Shown one piece after another: positions 36,866-50,200 of a stretch of DNA of 64,000 bases. The stretch covers positions 21,638,209-21,702,208 of the forward strand of contig OX424562.1 in the NCBI GenBank assembly GCA_949152475.1. The letters are read 5' to 3'. How positions within the stretch are numbered: the stretch's first letter is position 1; each line of letters starts with the position of its first letter. The position numbers and the translations under genes are program-made. Source of the DNA: Terebella lapidaria (taxonomy: Eukaryota; Annelida; Polychaeta; Terebellida; Terebellidae). Below the pieces are notes generated by a model, which did no database searches, was not told the origin of the DNA, and was given only the letters and a program-made list of their open reading frames with translations.

Positions 36866-38350
36866 ATAAGTCATCAGATGTTTGCATGTATATTATTTGA
36901 AAATAATTATTCACATAATCAGATTACAAAATGTAAACTGTAGAGAACAATTTTTTGTTGAACATTTTGAGCAAAACGTTAGGTCAAATATTCAGCATCA
37001 ATGCAATGATAGCATACCGTATGTATTACTAAGCTAATTTTCATAATTTATAAAGCTATTATGAGGGCGACTTTTTTTATGAAATGATATTTATAATGCT
37101 CAGCAGACAAAATGGTGCTGTAAATATTTGCCGATTCCATCCATCTAGTGTAGTCGGACTGTATATTGATGAAAGTTCGCACCTTTAGGAATGATCATGA
37201 TGATGAATGGGTGTAAATCATTCGCAATTATTTTGAGATTTCTTGTCGTTGCTTAAATTGTTGTATTCTCATGGTTATACGTGAAGTTTGCAGCGGACAT
37301 TTTATGTTTTCTTTATAATGTGCTTCAATTAAAATTACCTTATTAACTGAATGACTCAAGGTCTTTCCAAGCTTGCAGACACTATTCACTTCATCAATTT
37401 GGAAAAGACCAGATGATTGTGTGGAGATACTTTCACAATTGACGTTCTCATTGTCAAATGATATAGCATATGTACGTCACTAATACAAAAAAAAACATAT
37501 ATAATATTATAACTGACTTAGTCTTCAGCGGGCCGTGATGATATAAATAATAGCCATGACACGTGTTAGCGATCACTGCTGTATGGCATTTAGTGGAATA
37601 CGTTTCTCTGAATTGGTTACTGCATGTGGCGTAGGAGTATTGAACAATGCCACAAGGGGGTTCCATGAATGCGTTATTTGGCCACATACATGTAGCTTCA
37701 TATATTTATGGTGACTAGGAAAATTAATATAACTGGAAAACTATCATATACTCAAAACCTTGGAGCTGCTTGAAACTCGCCATATACTTAATTTGTCATT
37801 ATAAAATTAATATGAACATGAGGGTATTTTACCAATTCCTATGAAGATTATCAGATTATGAAGAAACTCCCGGAATCCAATCAATATCTCCCTAAAAGCA
37901 ACTCCAAACGCCTCCTTGTTAGAATAATAATCAATGAATAGTGATCCATGGAATGTATTTGAATATTTGGAATCAACCTTGATGGGAAACGTGGAGGAAA
38001 AAGGGAATAAACGAAACTAACTGGCTCTCACAATATATCACACAGTTTGATCATCTGATGCTTTAGACGTAGAATCAATACCCAGGGTAAAGTATTCCGA
38101 GCAAACAAAGCAGGGTCCGTTATCCAATCTCATTGTCCGGGGACAGAAAGTCGTATCAGGCATACGAAGTGAGAGAAAACAAAAATGACAAGGAAACTCA
38201 TGAACATGATGAACTCCCAAAAATGGTAGGAGGTGAAATCAGGTGTCCCGGAAAGAGTGAGCATTTCCTGCCCCACTAGTGGCACCCGTCATGAATTTCC
38301 CAAAACTATCATGAAAATAGATCTAGTTGCATGGCAGTCATGGATTTGGT
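36866..38350. other. Non-coding stretch
   Basis: No exon supported. It may contain the 3' UTR of the small membrane-protein ORF. A minus-strand Cys-containing frame at 38038-38220 has no recognisable family. Confidence 0.35.
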
Positions 38351-38354
38351 GTTT

Positions 38355-38600
38355 TATCAACCAGATGATGATGACGTCCATAGAATTTCTCGAAGGCAGC
38401 TATTAAGTCTTGGTAAAACATATCCTTGTCGCAGCAGTTTAGAGACTAGCTGGGCACTTCGATAAACAAGGTCCTCATATTTGCAACTAGCTTTGGAATA
38501 GCGTATAAGTTGAGAAGCAAACACATCATATGCTGGTGACATAGGAATGTTGTTGCTTAGAAAAGGGAAATTGGCTATGGAAAATTTAATTTTATCACGT
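38355..38600 (-). pseudogene. C-terminal scrap of a reverse-transcriptase retroelement
   Basis: The minus strand reads FSIANFPFLSNNIPMSPAYD then VFASQLIRYSKASCKYEDLV and SKLLRQGYVLPRLNS. An adjacent frame gives FYGRHHHLVDK. The order NFP-x-N-x-P-x-AY-x-SQLIRY...LL-x-QG...FYGRHH is a C-terminal signature I have often seen in invertebrate reverse-transcriptase proteins of non-LTR-like elements. Only about 80 residues remain, with one frame change. Exact clade not assigned. Confidence 0.5.
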
Positions 38601-41010
38601 TTGTCATATAATCAAGTTTACAGATTAGAATTTTGAATCGTAGTTTTAACTCGTGTTAAAAACAACGGATAAATTGTCAAATGATATCTACTCCATATAT
38701 GTGCAAGAATACAACTGAAGTACACATCAATCATCTTCCCAATATACTCCATCTCAACACCACCACCACTTTTCACCTGGAAGAATGCTTATGTGGAGGT
38801 TCCCATTCTGGGTGATCAGTCCTCTTGGTCACAACTACTGAATGAAAGGCATGTTATTTTTTCACTTATGGTTATATAGTCTTACACTCAGTAATGGAAA
38901 ACCTACAGATGATACAGGGGTTGTAAGAAGGGTTATTGGATACAAGGACCGAGGTCATTATCTGAAATCTTTGGGTTGACGTTTCTCTTTGTGGGTCTTG
39001 ATGTGATGAGAGCAATTGTTGTCATCAAAATCAAATGGGAATATTGAATAGGAAACTGTTAATTTGTTATGCAAAACTTTCTTCCCCTATATACTGGAAG
39101 AAGTAAGGCCCACTTCAAAAAATTTAATTATTGCTGGGAAGAATAACTCTATTCGATTTTACTGATAAGCATAAAAATAGTATGCCGACAGAATAAATGT
39201 TATTGTGAAGAACAGATCCAATAATGAGTACAAAGTATCTCAATGAACAGCAATATCTCAGATAACATATAGTGTTATTATTATTGTAAATGTATTGCAA
39301 TTGGGTACGTCTGTGTTTCTGTCCATACACATATTTCAACGAGAAATAGTTTGATTGAGTTTATGGAATAAAGTGGCTCGTGTCGCCTCAATATTGGTGA
39401 AAATGGGATAAAAAATTGTTGAGATGGTAATGAAAAATGCGGAAATCACATGAATAGCTATAACCTTCCGTTTTTATAGTTTCTATGAATAATTCCTGAC
39501 CCTTTTTTTGGCCGATATTCGTAAGAGCAGAACTCCCCGTTATCGCTCGAACTCGGAAATTTGAAGGGTCATGATTTTATTCCCGGATGTCTTGAAATTC
39601 AAGACCATATTTTGAAGCCAGTAAAAAATAATTCTTTCAAACCTGGATCGTCGAAACAAAACTAAATCATTAGAGCTCAAAATTGATCTACAAGATCAAG
39701 ATCACATGATCAATTTTCCCTATTATTATTTCTTTTGCATTTCTCAATGGCCAATTCCCAATCATATGCTACATAATTGGTAGTCTCACCACAAAAATTC
39801 CATGTTATCCCACAAGATAGAAAATGTAAGGGCCATCAGCTGAAATCAAGAATTTATCCTTTTCAAGTCAGTACAATCTCAAAACGAACTGACGACTTTC
39901 AAATGAATATTGAACATAATGTATCAAGCAACGATAGCTCGCAAAGTGTCAGAGGTTAAAGCAGCTGCCTTCGAAACCAGTCAATATTTTTTTGAAAACT
40001 ATAGTTCATATTAAACATGCTAAACTAACTGAATGAAACATACTCACATCAAATGTTATGAAAATAACCAGTCCTCAGGGAAATTTTGCTCATTTGAACA
40101 GGCGGTTCTCGCGTAAATACAGGAACTGTATCCATCACACGCATATGTAAACAAAGCATAGAAGTGCGAGATAGACTGAAAATTCCACGAACATCATGGT
40201 ATATCACTGATTATTCTCTCATAACTACACCATATATGCCCATGCGAACTGGAAAATGTACTCGATGAGGACTTTTAAGCGCGATTTGAGCGTTTGTTTA
40301 CATTCGGGTTTGATGGATACACTTCGTTTGTTTATTTACAATACCGGTACAAAATGGGCACTAAAACGGATGAAAAGACAACTCGGACGGACTGTGATTG
40401 TCAAAATCATTGAGCACACATTTTGTTATATCACATTAGATGTGTTCAACAAAAAATTGGTATTGAAAAAAATATTCCATACATTCGAAGGCAGCAGCTT
40501 TAAGACTTCAGGTCATAGTCGAAAATCACAACTTTACTTTCATTCATGATCAATTCTTTCTATGATTTTTGTTTTTCTGTGGCAAATTGCACACCATTTG
40601 ATGTATGACCGATGGTCATACCACCAATATGATTGCCTGATGTCGAAGTTTACGGGTGATCAGATGGAACTATAGTGACTGAATCTATTCGACAATAGTT
40701 GTGACTACGCTGTGAGAAGAGTTTTGAGCAGTTTAGCATGAGCAGCTAATAACACATGACACCCGAAAAAAACAAAAAACAGATCAGATATGCTGAAATT
40801 TGTCCCTAAAGGAAAATAAAGGGATATCTTCATGGCTACCGAATTTGTAATCAGAGATATCAGTAGATCACATGTCTGGTCTGATGGCAAGAGACATCAT
40901 TTTGTCTGAACCGTATGTAAATTCATATGCCGAGAATCAAACGACAAATTCATCTGTCCTAATACAACGAAACTATACATAAAAACAGTGTCTGTTGAAT
41001 TTTGGCGGAT
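38601..41010. other. Non-coding stretch left of the giant transposon
   Basis: No exon is supported; one plus-strand frame (40256-40549) is open for 97 codons but lacks domain similarity. The stretch ends at the hairpin-forming edge of the large TIR element. Confidence 0.4.
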
Positions 41011-41048
41011 TTCTTATCCGCCAAAATACCCATCTTTTTAAATCAGAG
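41011..41048 (+). repeat. Left TIR of the giant transposon
   Basis: 38 bp, perfect inverted match to 63963-64000. It contains TTTAAATCA, half of the 16-bp palindrome found throughout the element. The adjoining bases make a hairpin: TTTTGGCGGA (41000-41009), a 7-base loop, TCCGCCAAAA (41017-41026). The match stops at 41049. Confidence 0.9.
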
Positions 41049-41238
41049 AGATGTGTGCATTGTGACCGTTCGGCGTAACCGAATTAGCACCGTTATCACA
41101 ACATCCAAAAGACAATTTTGTGGCGTTATACATGTGCTCTTTATTGTATAATGCAAGTAGCATTCACATATTGGCCTTCAATGTGTTGAAAGTACACATG
41201 TATAGGTACAACAAACGGATATTTGAATGGTTTGAAAA

Positions 41239-44200
41239 CTATTTATTCTGCAATGTCGAAAGGATGTTACTGGGAAGCCTGTTCGATTTCGTCAGACAGA
41301 AGGTGTGGTGCTGCGTGCCGGATAACTTGAGTTTTTTGGAAACATTATGTCCACTGTTTAGCGTCATTGGTTCCCATGAACCAGATAGACGCCCTCGGTA
41401 CACGATGATTTCTACGTCACCGCGTTCTACAGCTATGACTTTGCCGATCGTCCAATTTTCATTCACCAGAACAGCCACCATGAACCCAATAGTCGGACTT
41501 TGAGAGGGGGTAGTGTCCTCCGCGAGTGCTCCGTGTTGGGTCTTGCGTCTTTTTCCGTGATAGACCTGGGGTAAAAAAATCATCATGCGGTAAAGCATGG
41601 GTATAAAGAGATGAACTCATTGTGGATCTACATATGGGCTCGCGTTACAGATATAGGACGATGTGACCAATCGATGCATTACCTCTGGAATTGTCCTTTC
41701 CTTTTCCACCACACCTGACAGTGGTGAAGCGAGGTTGTGTTGTCTTCTAGGAGCATCACGGTCCTCTGCCAGGAAACCGTTTGGTTTCAATTGTTCCAGA
41801 TGAAAAGGGGTTTGAGGATTGTGGTGTTTTAAGGGGTTATTCAAAAATTCTGTCCACCAGGTGTACTGTGAGAAGGAAAGATGCATCTTTATCTTCTCAA
41901 TATTGTTCGCGATATCTTCCATAGTGTTTTTCCGTTGAAAGTCAGGCACAACTACATCAGGGCGACCTGTGGGATAAGTTGCTGCACCATTGTTATTCGC
42001 TTTGAAAATTTCAAGTGGTTCACGGTCGGACTGTGGCAGCCAATCAGAGTCAGTCGCCCAATTCTTATACTGCAGTCTGGTATTGCCATGATCATCTTTG
42101 TATATTCTGGGGGGAAAAAAACCTCTATAATTGGTATTGAAGAATTGGTATAAAATGAGGTAAATTTTAAAACGAGCTATTTTGAATATATTATTATAAA
42201 TAATTGATGATTACGTTCTGTGAATATTTTATTTCAATTCTGCATGAATGAGACGACAATCCGACGAGAAATATATAACTACTTTTACATGTACAAGTAC
42301 ACCCGAAATGACTGCATGGAATATATTATACTGCAGTTATTTGAACATCTCATTGTAGACCGTAAAACTTGAGTGCAGGTTAGAATTGAATTACCGGTAT
42401 ACGTGCGGATGCAGATGATTATGTAGATCATTTAAATACGGGCTGATCCAGTCCTTGTAGTTGTACACCGTTCGTAGGAACTCTGGTTTCATAACGCCAT
42501 TGCCCATGCAGCCGAGAATGACTTGCGTCAAATCTGCTAGTGTCATCGCGTCGCTTCGTTTTAGGGCTGCGGATATCTTCGAGAATCTTGCGTCGATATC
42601 TTTGAATAAAATAATGATAATAATAATAATAATATAATATTTTGAAAGAGCACAGGCCAATAAGAAATAATTAATTATATTCATGATGGTATAAATATAT
42701 GGTTAATTTACCTTCGTGTGTATGGCCAACCATCAGAAAACTCAGCTGCACCATACTGACGATTTCCTTGGCAACTAGAAGTGACATAGCTCCAATGAAG
42801 AATTTGTTTTTGTTTTCTCTGGAACAGTTATCTAGCTGCACGTATATATTCTTGGGGAGAATCCCATCTGAAGATTCCGCAACTAGCGTTTCCATAACAC
42901 AATTTATCGTGAGATTGGAGTCATGTGGCCATTCATTGCAGTCAATTTTGCAGTACGTCTGTCGTCCATGAACTAAAACACCCGTGACATGGGTGTGTAA
43001 CTGCTTCGTTGGATCATGAATCTGCAGAATACAAAATAAGGGTAATGTTTGCGCAATATTTGTTAAACTTTGTTGTCCTTCAAATTGAAAGTGCTTTAAT
43101 CATCATACATGTACTACTTATGGATTCATATTCACGAATGTCTCATCTGGATTATCAGTATTCGTGAAACTCACAGACGGAGGTCGCCATCCTCTCCAGT
43201 GTGGAATGTCGGTCTTTGATTGGTCCATCCCATCACATATCAAACTCAGATAATCACCAGGTTTTGCAACAGCTTCTGCGCGTCGTTCATAGTAAGAAAT
43301 GCGTTCGTTGCTGGAAATGTGCACATAAAATAAAATCATTATATTTACATTGTGACAAAATACACTAAATTCAACATGTTACTACTTGTACCAATATCAA
43401 TGCTAACCGTTGTAATTCCAAATGTGCTTGCCGGTCTTTGAGAATTAATTCCCGTGCGTCGGGCTGGATGTTCTGGCTGAGTAGAGTTCTTGCTAGTGAA
43501 CATACGTTGCACTTCGTCATCCTGCAATACTGTTGTAGGAATGAAAGGTCCATTTTTATAACGGTTGGTGGCGTTTCCCACTTTATCGAGAATTCACTTT
43601 AGTTCATTGCCCACCGGTACTGGTATAAATTTTTGTTTCCATACTATATGGTGTATTTAGGAATGAGCTTTAGGATGTTTATGCATTCTTCGTAATAAAG
43701 ACAAAAAAATCAGAATACAATGCATATACCTAAAAAGATTTACACATGTAAGTTCTGATTTTTAAAACTCGTTAACATAATTTTTCGCTGATATTGTGAG
43801 ATGCTGTAACAAAGGCATCGTGTTATAACTCGGTATACTTCATCTAGGAGTCAAACGGCACTTTCATGGTAAATTTCAGACTTCTATCGCAAGAATCAGA
43901 GACAGATGGTACTAGTACTTACTCGTTGCTGTGAAACGTGTGACATTTCAGATCGCCACAAGTCGTAGAAATACACCATCGATATTTGTTCTCCTTTTGG
44001 CGTTGATTTCAAATATTCTCCATAGATCTCTCTCACACAAAGTCCAGCTGGTAACACAATTCTGGAGGATTCGGGGTGATGGTCGGCCGTGACGGACACA
44101 TACCACTTCATGTACCCCAAAGCAAATGATCCTGTTTGAAAACGAAGATAGAGCGTAATAATGATTAAAATTAAGTAAAGTATACATACACCTTGTCCGT

Positions 44201-47200
44201 ATGAATATGATTTAAATAAATCAACCGTCCAATAAAACACCACTACGAGCCTACAATTTACATTTTGCTGGTGGTTTGCATTTTCAGGGCCATACAGTAA
44301 TGGCCCACCTGCTCGTCATACTTGTTGCATTCGACATGCATTGTACAATAAATTATATATTACATACTGCATGTAGTGGACCATAAATCGTTGCCGAAAA
44401 TGTTATCCTATGAGTTCTGAGAACTTATGACACCAATTTGTTTTAGTTACCAATAGCGAAAAGATCACAAAATATTTTGTTCCGACTGCTGACTGCAGTA
44501 GTCTAGCCCTATATGTCTGCCATCATCATACATGCAGGCTACGGCAAGGATCTCACTACATGTATGATCTGTCGCAATTCAACGACAGAGACAGTCGCTT
44601 CTTCACTGCGACTCCAGAGACTAAGTACATGCCAAAGCTAGTGTATCATTCTCCTCCTTTTGTAACATCCAGGTCTTCATGAAAAAAAGGGGAATATGAT
44701 TTAAATAAATCATGCACATTTCCAAGGCCGCAAGACACGAGATTGCAACATAACGAGACTCTACACAAGGCCACTGCCTTAAAAAAATATCGTAGACATA
44801 TCAGGCTTAGGCTCTACATGATTGCTCCAAAATGATTGCGAGAGTCTTAACACCGAAATATTTCTGCGTGTAGTTACCGGGTTTTGGCCCATTTTGGGGG
44901 AGCCCTGATAACGTACCCTACCCCTATATGACGTTCAAGAGAGTTCTACAGGCTTGACTTTCGGTGTCAACATTAACATACATCGGCTTTACTGTCAGTG
45001 AACAAAAATGGTGAAGCAGATACTAGAACACACCATGCCCATACTGTATATATTGTAACGGTTTTGGGGCGTACCCAAAGGTTTCCCCTAGGTAATTATG
45101 TTAGTGTTTTGTGATATTATGGTTAAATAACCGTTTATTAGGGTGTATATGTGTTTAAAGGTTCATACGGTTCTGTATTGTTAATGTTTTAAAGGTTTTC
45201 CGTCTCGGAACTTAGTAATTTATGATGTCGGTAAAGCCGGAGACGGAGCCGGAACCGGAGACGGAACCGGACACGGAGCCGGAACAATGGAGTACAAAAA
45301 CGTAATGACGTTATTTCCGGAAGGTCATGTGATCAGCCTCATTTTCGGTTTAAAAGGTGACGTGTCAGCCACTGATTGGTTCTAGAGTGTTTTTAGAAAT
45401 CCGGAAAATATCAGTGTTTTGGCGGACTATGACGTCACAATAGGTTGGTCACGTGACGTGGGTCTCAGGTCTATAAAAGCCCCCGCTTCACAGCGGACGG
45501 CGGAGTTGGTGTCCTGACGTCGACCTGTGCAGACCCCTTCTCCCATAGCAGAGTACTCCCTTGTTCCGGATAGAGTCATCCAGATGATAGCAGTTAAGTC
45601 TTCCGACTGTGAACTTGGAAAATAAACATGAAAACTTCAACCGAGTTGTTTTTCCGTGTTCGTTAGGGAACTGGAAGTTATAATAAAGTTAGTTTCCCGG
45701 AAAAGACAGTTATACGGAGTAAAGGGAGATAAGACTACAGTCGGTTAAGACCAAGTTGTAACGACGTCTTAGGGTGATCTAAGAACCCAGATCACCGAGG
45801 AAGGAGTCGGAGACGGAGACGGAGGTGGAAATCAACGGAGCAACTACGGAGGCGGTATCGGACGGAGCAGTTGCAGAGACGGGAACGACGAAGCAGTTGC
45901 AGAGGCGGTACCGGACGACGGAGTTGCAGAGGCAGTACCTGACGGAGCGGTTGCGGTAACCGGAAGTAGGAACACTTCCGAGATACTCCATTTCAGGTGC
46001 AGTCGCAGGTTGCGGTGAGGCGGAGCCAACCGGAGCAGATTGCAGTGCGGCGGAACCTGGCAGAGCGGTTGCAGTATTCGGAAACGGCAACGTTCCCGGA
46101 TTCTTTATTCCAGGCGCAGTCGCAGTTTGCAGTAAGACGGAAAACGACGGAGCTGTTGCAGTAAAGCGGTTTCCCGACGGAGCAGTTGCAGTACCCGGAG
46201 ACGGAAACGCCTCCGGATCCTTACTTTACAGGTGCAGTTGCAGACTAGCAGTCGGGCAACGGTTAAGAGGTCCATTCCAGACCACGCTACCAACCTTAGA
46301 GACTTCTAGCCGGAGTTCAACCGTACAACAGTAGCAGTTTCCCGGAGTTTTACCGTTTCAGCTCCGGTTAAACAACAACTCACCCACCTCCCTAGAAAAC
46401 CGGTTCATCAAGACGTCACAGAAGGGTTCAAACCCGTTACAACTTTTTGGTGGCAGCGGTGGGATCATCTGCAGTATGACTACTAGACGGGGCAAATTGG
46501 CGGAACAGCAGCTGAAGGCAGCCGTGTCGGACACAGAGCAGCCTGTAGGAGCAGTAGGAGCTGAGCCGTTGCAGATGCCGGTTGCGGAAAAGGAAGCGGT
46601 TCGTCCTGCCGAGCGGAAGCTGTTGCAGCCGGAAATGCAGAAAGCAGTTGCAGACGAGCCCCTCCGGGTTCCTCAAGGAGAACAGCCTGCAGAGCAGTTA
46701 GCAGAGGCGGAAGTTAACTTTCCGGACCAGGCTGGCGATCGGGAACCGGATGCGGACCCGGAAGGCGGAGAGAACTTAGTCGACAACCTGACCAGATTAT
46801 TGGCGACCCAAATGGAGGTGTTTCAGCAGCACCTGGCAGTAACCGGAAAGCAGCAGCAGGCAGAAGCAGTACAACAGCCAGCACCAAGGGCAGGAGTAGC
46901 CAGATTAATGACATACGACGGAACTGATCCGTGGCCGGAATATGAGGCTCACCTCCTTGAATACGCTCGGTACTACCGTTGGACAGCAGAGGAAAAGGCG
47001 CTGAACTTATGTGTCAGTTTGAGGGGTAACGCCCGCAGCATACTACTGGATCTGTCCGCGGAGCAGAGACGCAGCTTTGATACGGTTGTGGCGGCATTAA
47101 AACAGCAGTTTTGTCCGGGGGAGAAAACATTTGTTTTCCAGGCAGAATTGCAGACACGGAAATTGCAGCCGGAGGAGGAGCTGTCCGAGCTGGCCAGAGA

Positions 47201-50200
47201 CATACGGAGCAAGACGCGGCTAGCTTACCCAAAAGCAGATCCGGCAACAACAGAAGTGCTCATGAAGATGCATTTCTGCAACAGCCTGACTAACCGAGAT
47301 ATGCGGTTGTCGGTATTGAAAAGCCACCCGGAAACGCTGTCGCAGGCCCTGGCTTTCGCTACCGAGTATGAGAGCATCATGAAAACGGACAACAGCAGAC
47401 CAGCGGAGCGACACCGGACGAGGCAGCTGAACACGGAGCCGGAGTGGAGCCAGCAGGTGAACGAATTGCGGAAGCAAGCCGAGCAGACTCAGCAGCAGTT
47501 GGCGGATCTGATGACTCAGGTCAAGGAAGCGGTTAGCCGGCAGCAGCAGCAGCGCAGTTCCCGAGCGGATTTAGAATGCTTTAACTGTGGTCGGAAAGGG
47601 CATATTGCCCGAGACTGCAGATTGCCGAGACAACAGCAGCAAAGGCGGCAACCCCAGCAGCAGCAGCAGCAACAGCAGCAACCACTGCAGCAGCAGCAGA
47701 GACAGCAGCAGCAACAGCGGATTGCCCGGATTGTCCGACAGACCCGAAGTAGTGGAATTCCACAGCCCAAGCCAAGGAAGGGAGGTCGTCGGAGTCAGTC
47801 ACGGAAACAGCAGCGCCGACCAAGAGCAGATCTGGAGTGTTTTAACTGCGGCAGGAGGGGGCATTTCGCCCGAGATTGCAGGCTCCCGAGACCACAGCAG
47901 CAATGGCGGCAACCACCGCAGCAGCAGCAGAGACGGCAGCAGCAACGATGGATTGTCCGGATTGTCCGGCAGACCCGGAGCAGTGAAACTCCAGAGCCCG
48001 AACCAAAGAAGGGGGGACGCCGGAAGCGGTCAAGGAGATCGGGCGGAGAAGCAGAACTGACGGAGGAAGCAGTCCCAAGGAAGGCGGTTGCAGTAGCGGA
48101 GAAAGCAGCGTCCCGGAAGCCGGTTGCGGTTGCGGTGACAGAGGAAGCAGTCCCAAGGAAGGCGGTTGCAGTAGCGGAGAAAGCAGCGTCCCGGAAGCCG
48201 GTTGCGGTTGCGGTGACAGAGGAAGCAGTCCCAAGGAAGGCGGTTGCAGTAGCGGAGAAAGCAGCGTCCCGGAAGCCGGTTGCGGTTGCGGTGACAGAGG
48301 AAGCAGTCCCAAGGAAGGCGGTTGCAGTAGCGGAGAAAGCAGCGTCCCGGAAGCCGGTTGCGGTTGCGGTGACGGAGAAAGCAGCGTCCCGGAAGCCGGT
48401 TGCGGTTGCGGTGACAGAGAAAGCAGTGTCCCGGAAGCCGGTTGCGGTTGCGGTGACGGAGAAGGCAGTTCCAGGAAAAGCGGATGCGGTTGCAGAGCAG
48501 ATTAGGCTGGCGGAGAATGCGGACCAGGATACTGTGCTGGGGCAGAAATATCGACCAGATGATTTGCGGAGAATGCAGCAAGCAGAACCTTGGTACTCAC
48601 TGGTGACGTCGCTGATCGACGGGAGCGGTACAGCTGGCAGTGCAGACTTTTCCAGCATGAGCAGCGAGGAGAAAGTGCTGTACGGGATGCGGAAGACCTT
48701 GCTGAAAGTCGACGGAGTAGTCTACCGGAAATGGAGAACGGCAGAAGGAACCAGCCGAATGCAGTTAATAACCCCGAAGGAGCTGAGACAGGAGATTTTC
48801 CGTCTGGCCCACCAGAGCCGGACGGGAGGACACCTCGGAAGCAGAAGGATGGCGGCTAGCATTCGGAGGCGGTATTTCTGGCCGGCTATGATGCGGGACA
48901 TAAAGCAGTGGGTGCTGAGCTGTGACGAATGTGCGTCAAGAAGTATGCAGAACTTGAAACGATCTCCGATGCAGAAATACCGGGTTGGAGCGCCCATGGA
49001 GAGGGTGGCAATGGACGTGATGGGTCCGTTACCTAAATCCACCCGGGGGAACCGGTACATCTTAGTAATCGGCGATTACTTCACCAAGTGGGTAGAGGCT
49101 TACCCGATGCCGAATCAGGAAGCGGTGACGGTTGCGGACATATTCGTCAACCAGTTTGCAGCACGGTACGGTATCCCGATGGAGATACACACCGACCAAG
49201 GCAGAAATTTCGAGTCCGACTTGCTGAGAAATGTTTGCAGAATCCTGGGGATTCACAAGACACGGACAACCGCTTTCCGACCTCAGTCGGACGGTTTCAT
49301 CGAGCGATTCAACCGGACGCTGCAGCAGATCTTGAGCCTGTACGTAAGCGAGCGGCAGACCAACTGGGATCAGCTAGTTCCGTTGGCGATGGCAGCTTAC
49401 CGGAGTACCCCGCAGGAGACAACCGGGCAGAGTCCCAACTTGCTGATGCTGGGCAGAGAAGTCAACACTCCGGTAGAGTTACTGATTGGCAGACCGCCGG
49501 GAGAATCAACGGCAGAAGTAACAGAGTATGGCAGTCAGCTCCGGGAGCGACTAGAGGCGGTATACAAGGCGGTTCGAGCGAAATCTGGCAGAGAAATGGA
49601 ACGGCAGAAGAAGCTGTACGACCGGAGGAAGGTCAACAATCAGTTCCAGCCAGGAGACCGAGTGTGGATGGCGGTCAAAACACGGAAGAAGGGCAAAGCT
49701 CCCAAGTTGCAGAGGAAGTGGAGCGGTCCAAAGCTAGTGCTGAGCAGATTTACCGACGTGACCTACGAGATTGCAGAGAGTGAAACTCGACAGAAGGTGG
49801 TTCACTTCGATTTGCTGAAACCGTATAATGGCGTCAAGCATCCGAGATGGATGAAGCGGAGAATGGCGGATTCCTGGAGGCAGACGGAGCCGCCGAAGCA
49901 GAGTAGTGTTCCGGAGACGGAACCGACGGTCTCTGAGTCGGATACGGACTCGGAGTAAAGCCGCAGAGGACGCAGAAATATTAGAAGACGGAGTGAGCTG
50001 TAGAGCAGGAGAAGGAGATAGCTGAGACCCTGGTAAAACGTTGAGTTCCGGCAGAGAGCGACCGCAAGAAGTCGAAGCAGTGAGCAAGTGCTGGTTCCGG
50101 AAACAGGGCGGAGAAAGGAAGCAGAGCGGAAAGCGGTGCAGAGACCGGATAGAGACATCCTTGAGGTTCTGACTGGTTTGAGCGCATAGTCAACCAGTCC

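Noticed and set aside
45779-46090. Minus-strand 103-codon frame, also at 53020-53331
   Set aside because: Lies within the LTR repeats on the antisense strand and follows the CGGAGACGG-like repetition; no sign of a protein.
47795-48658. Long minus-strand open frame (287 codons) with Ala/Thr/Phe repeats
   Set aside because: Antisense shadow of the 78-bp coding repeat and Gln-rich tract in the gag-integrase frame; no homology.
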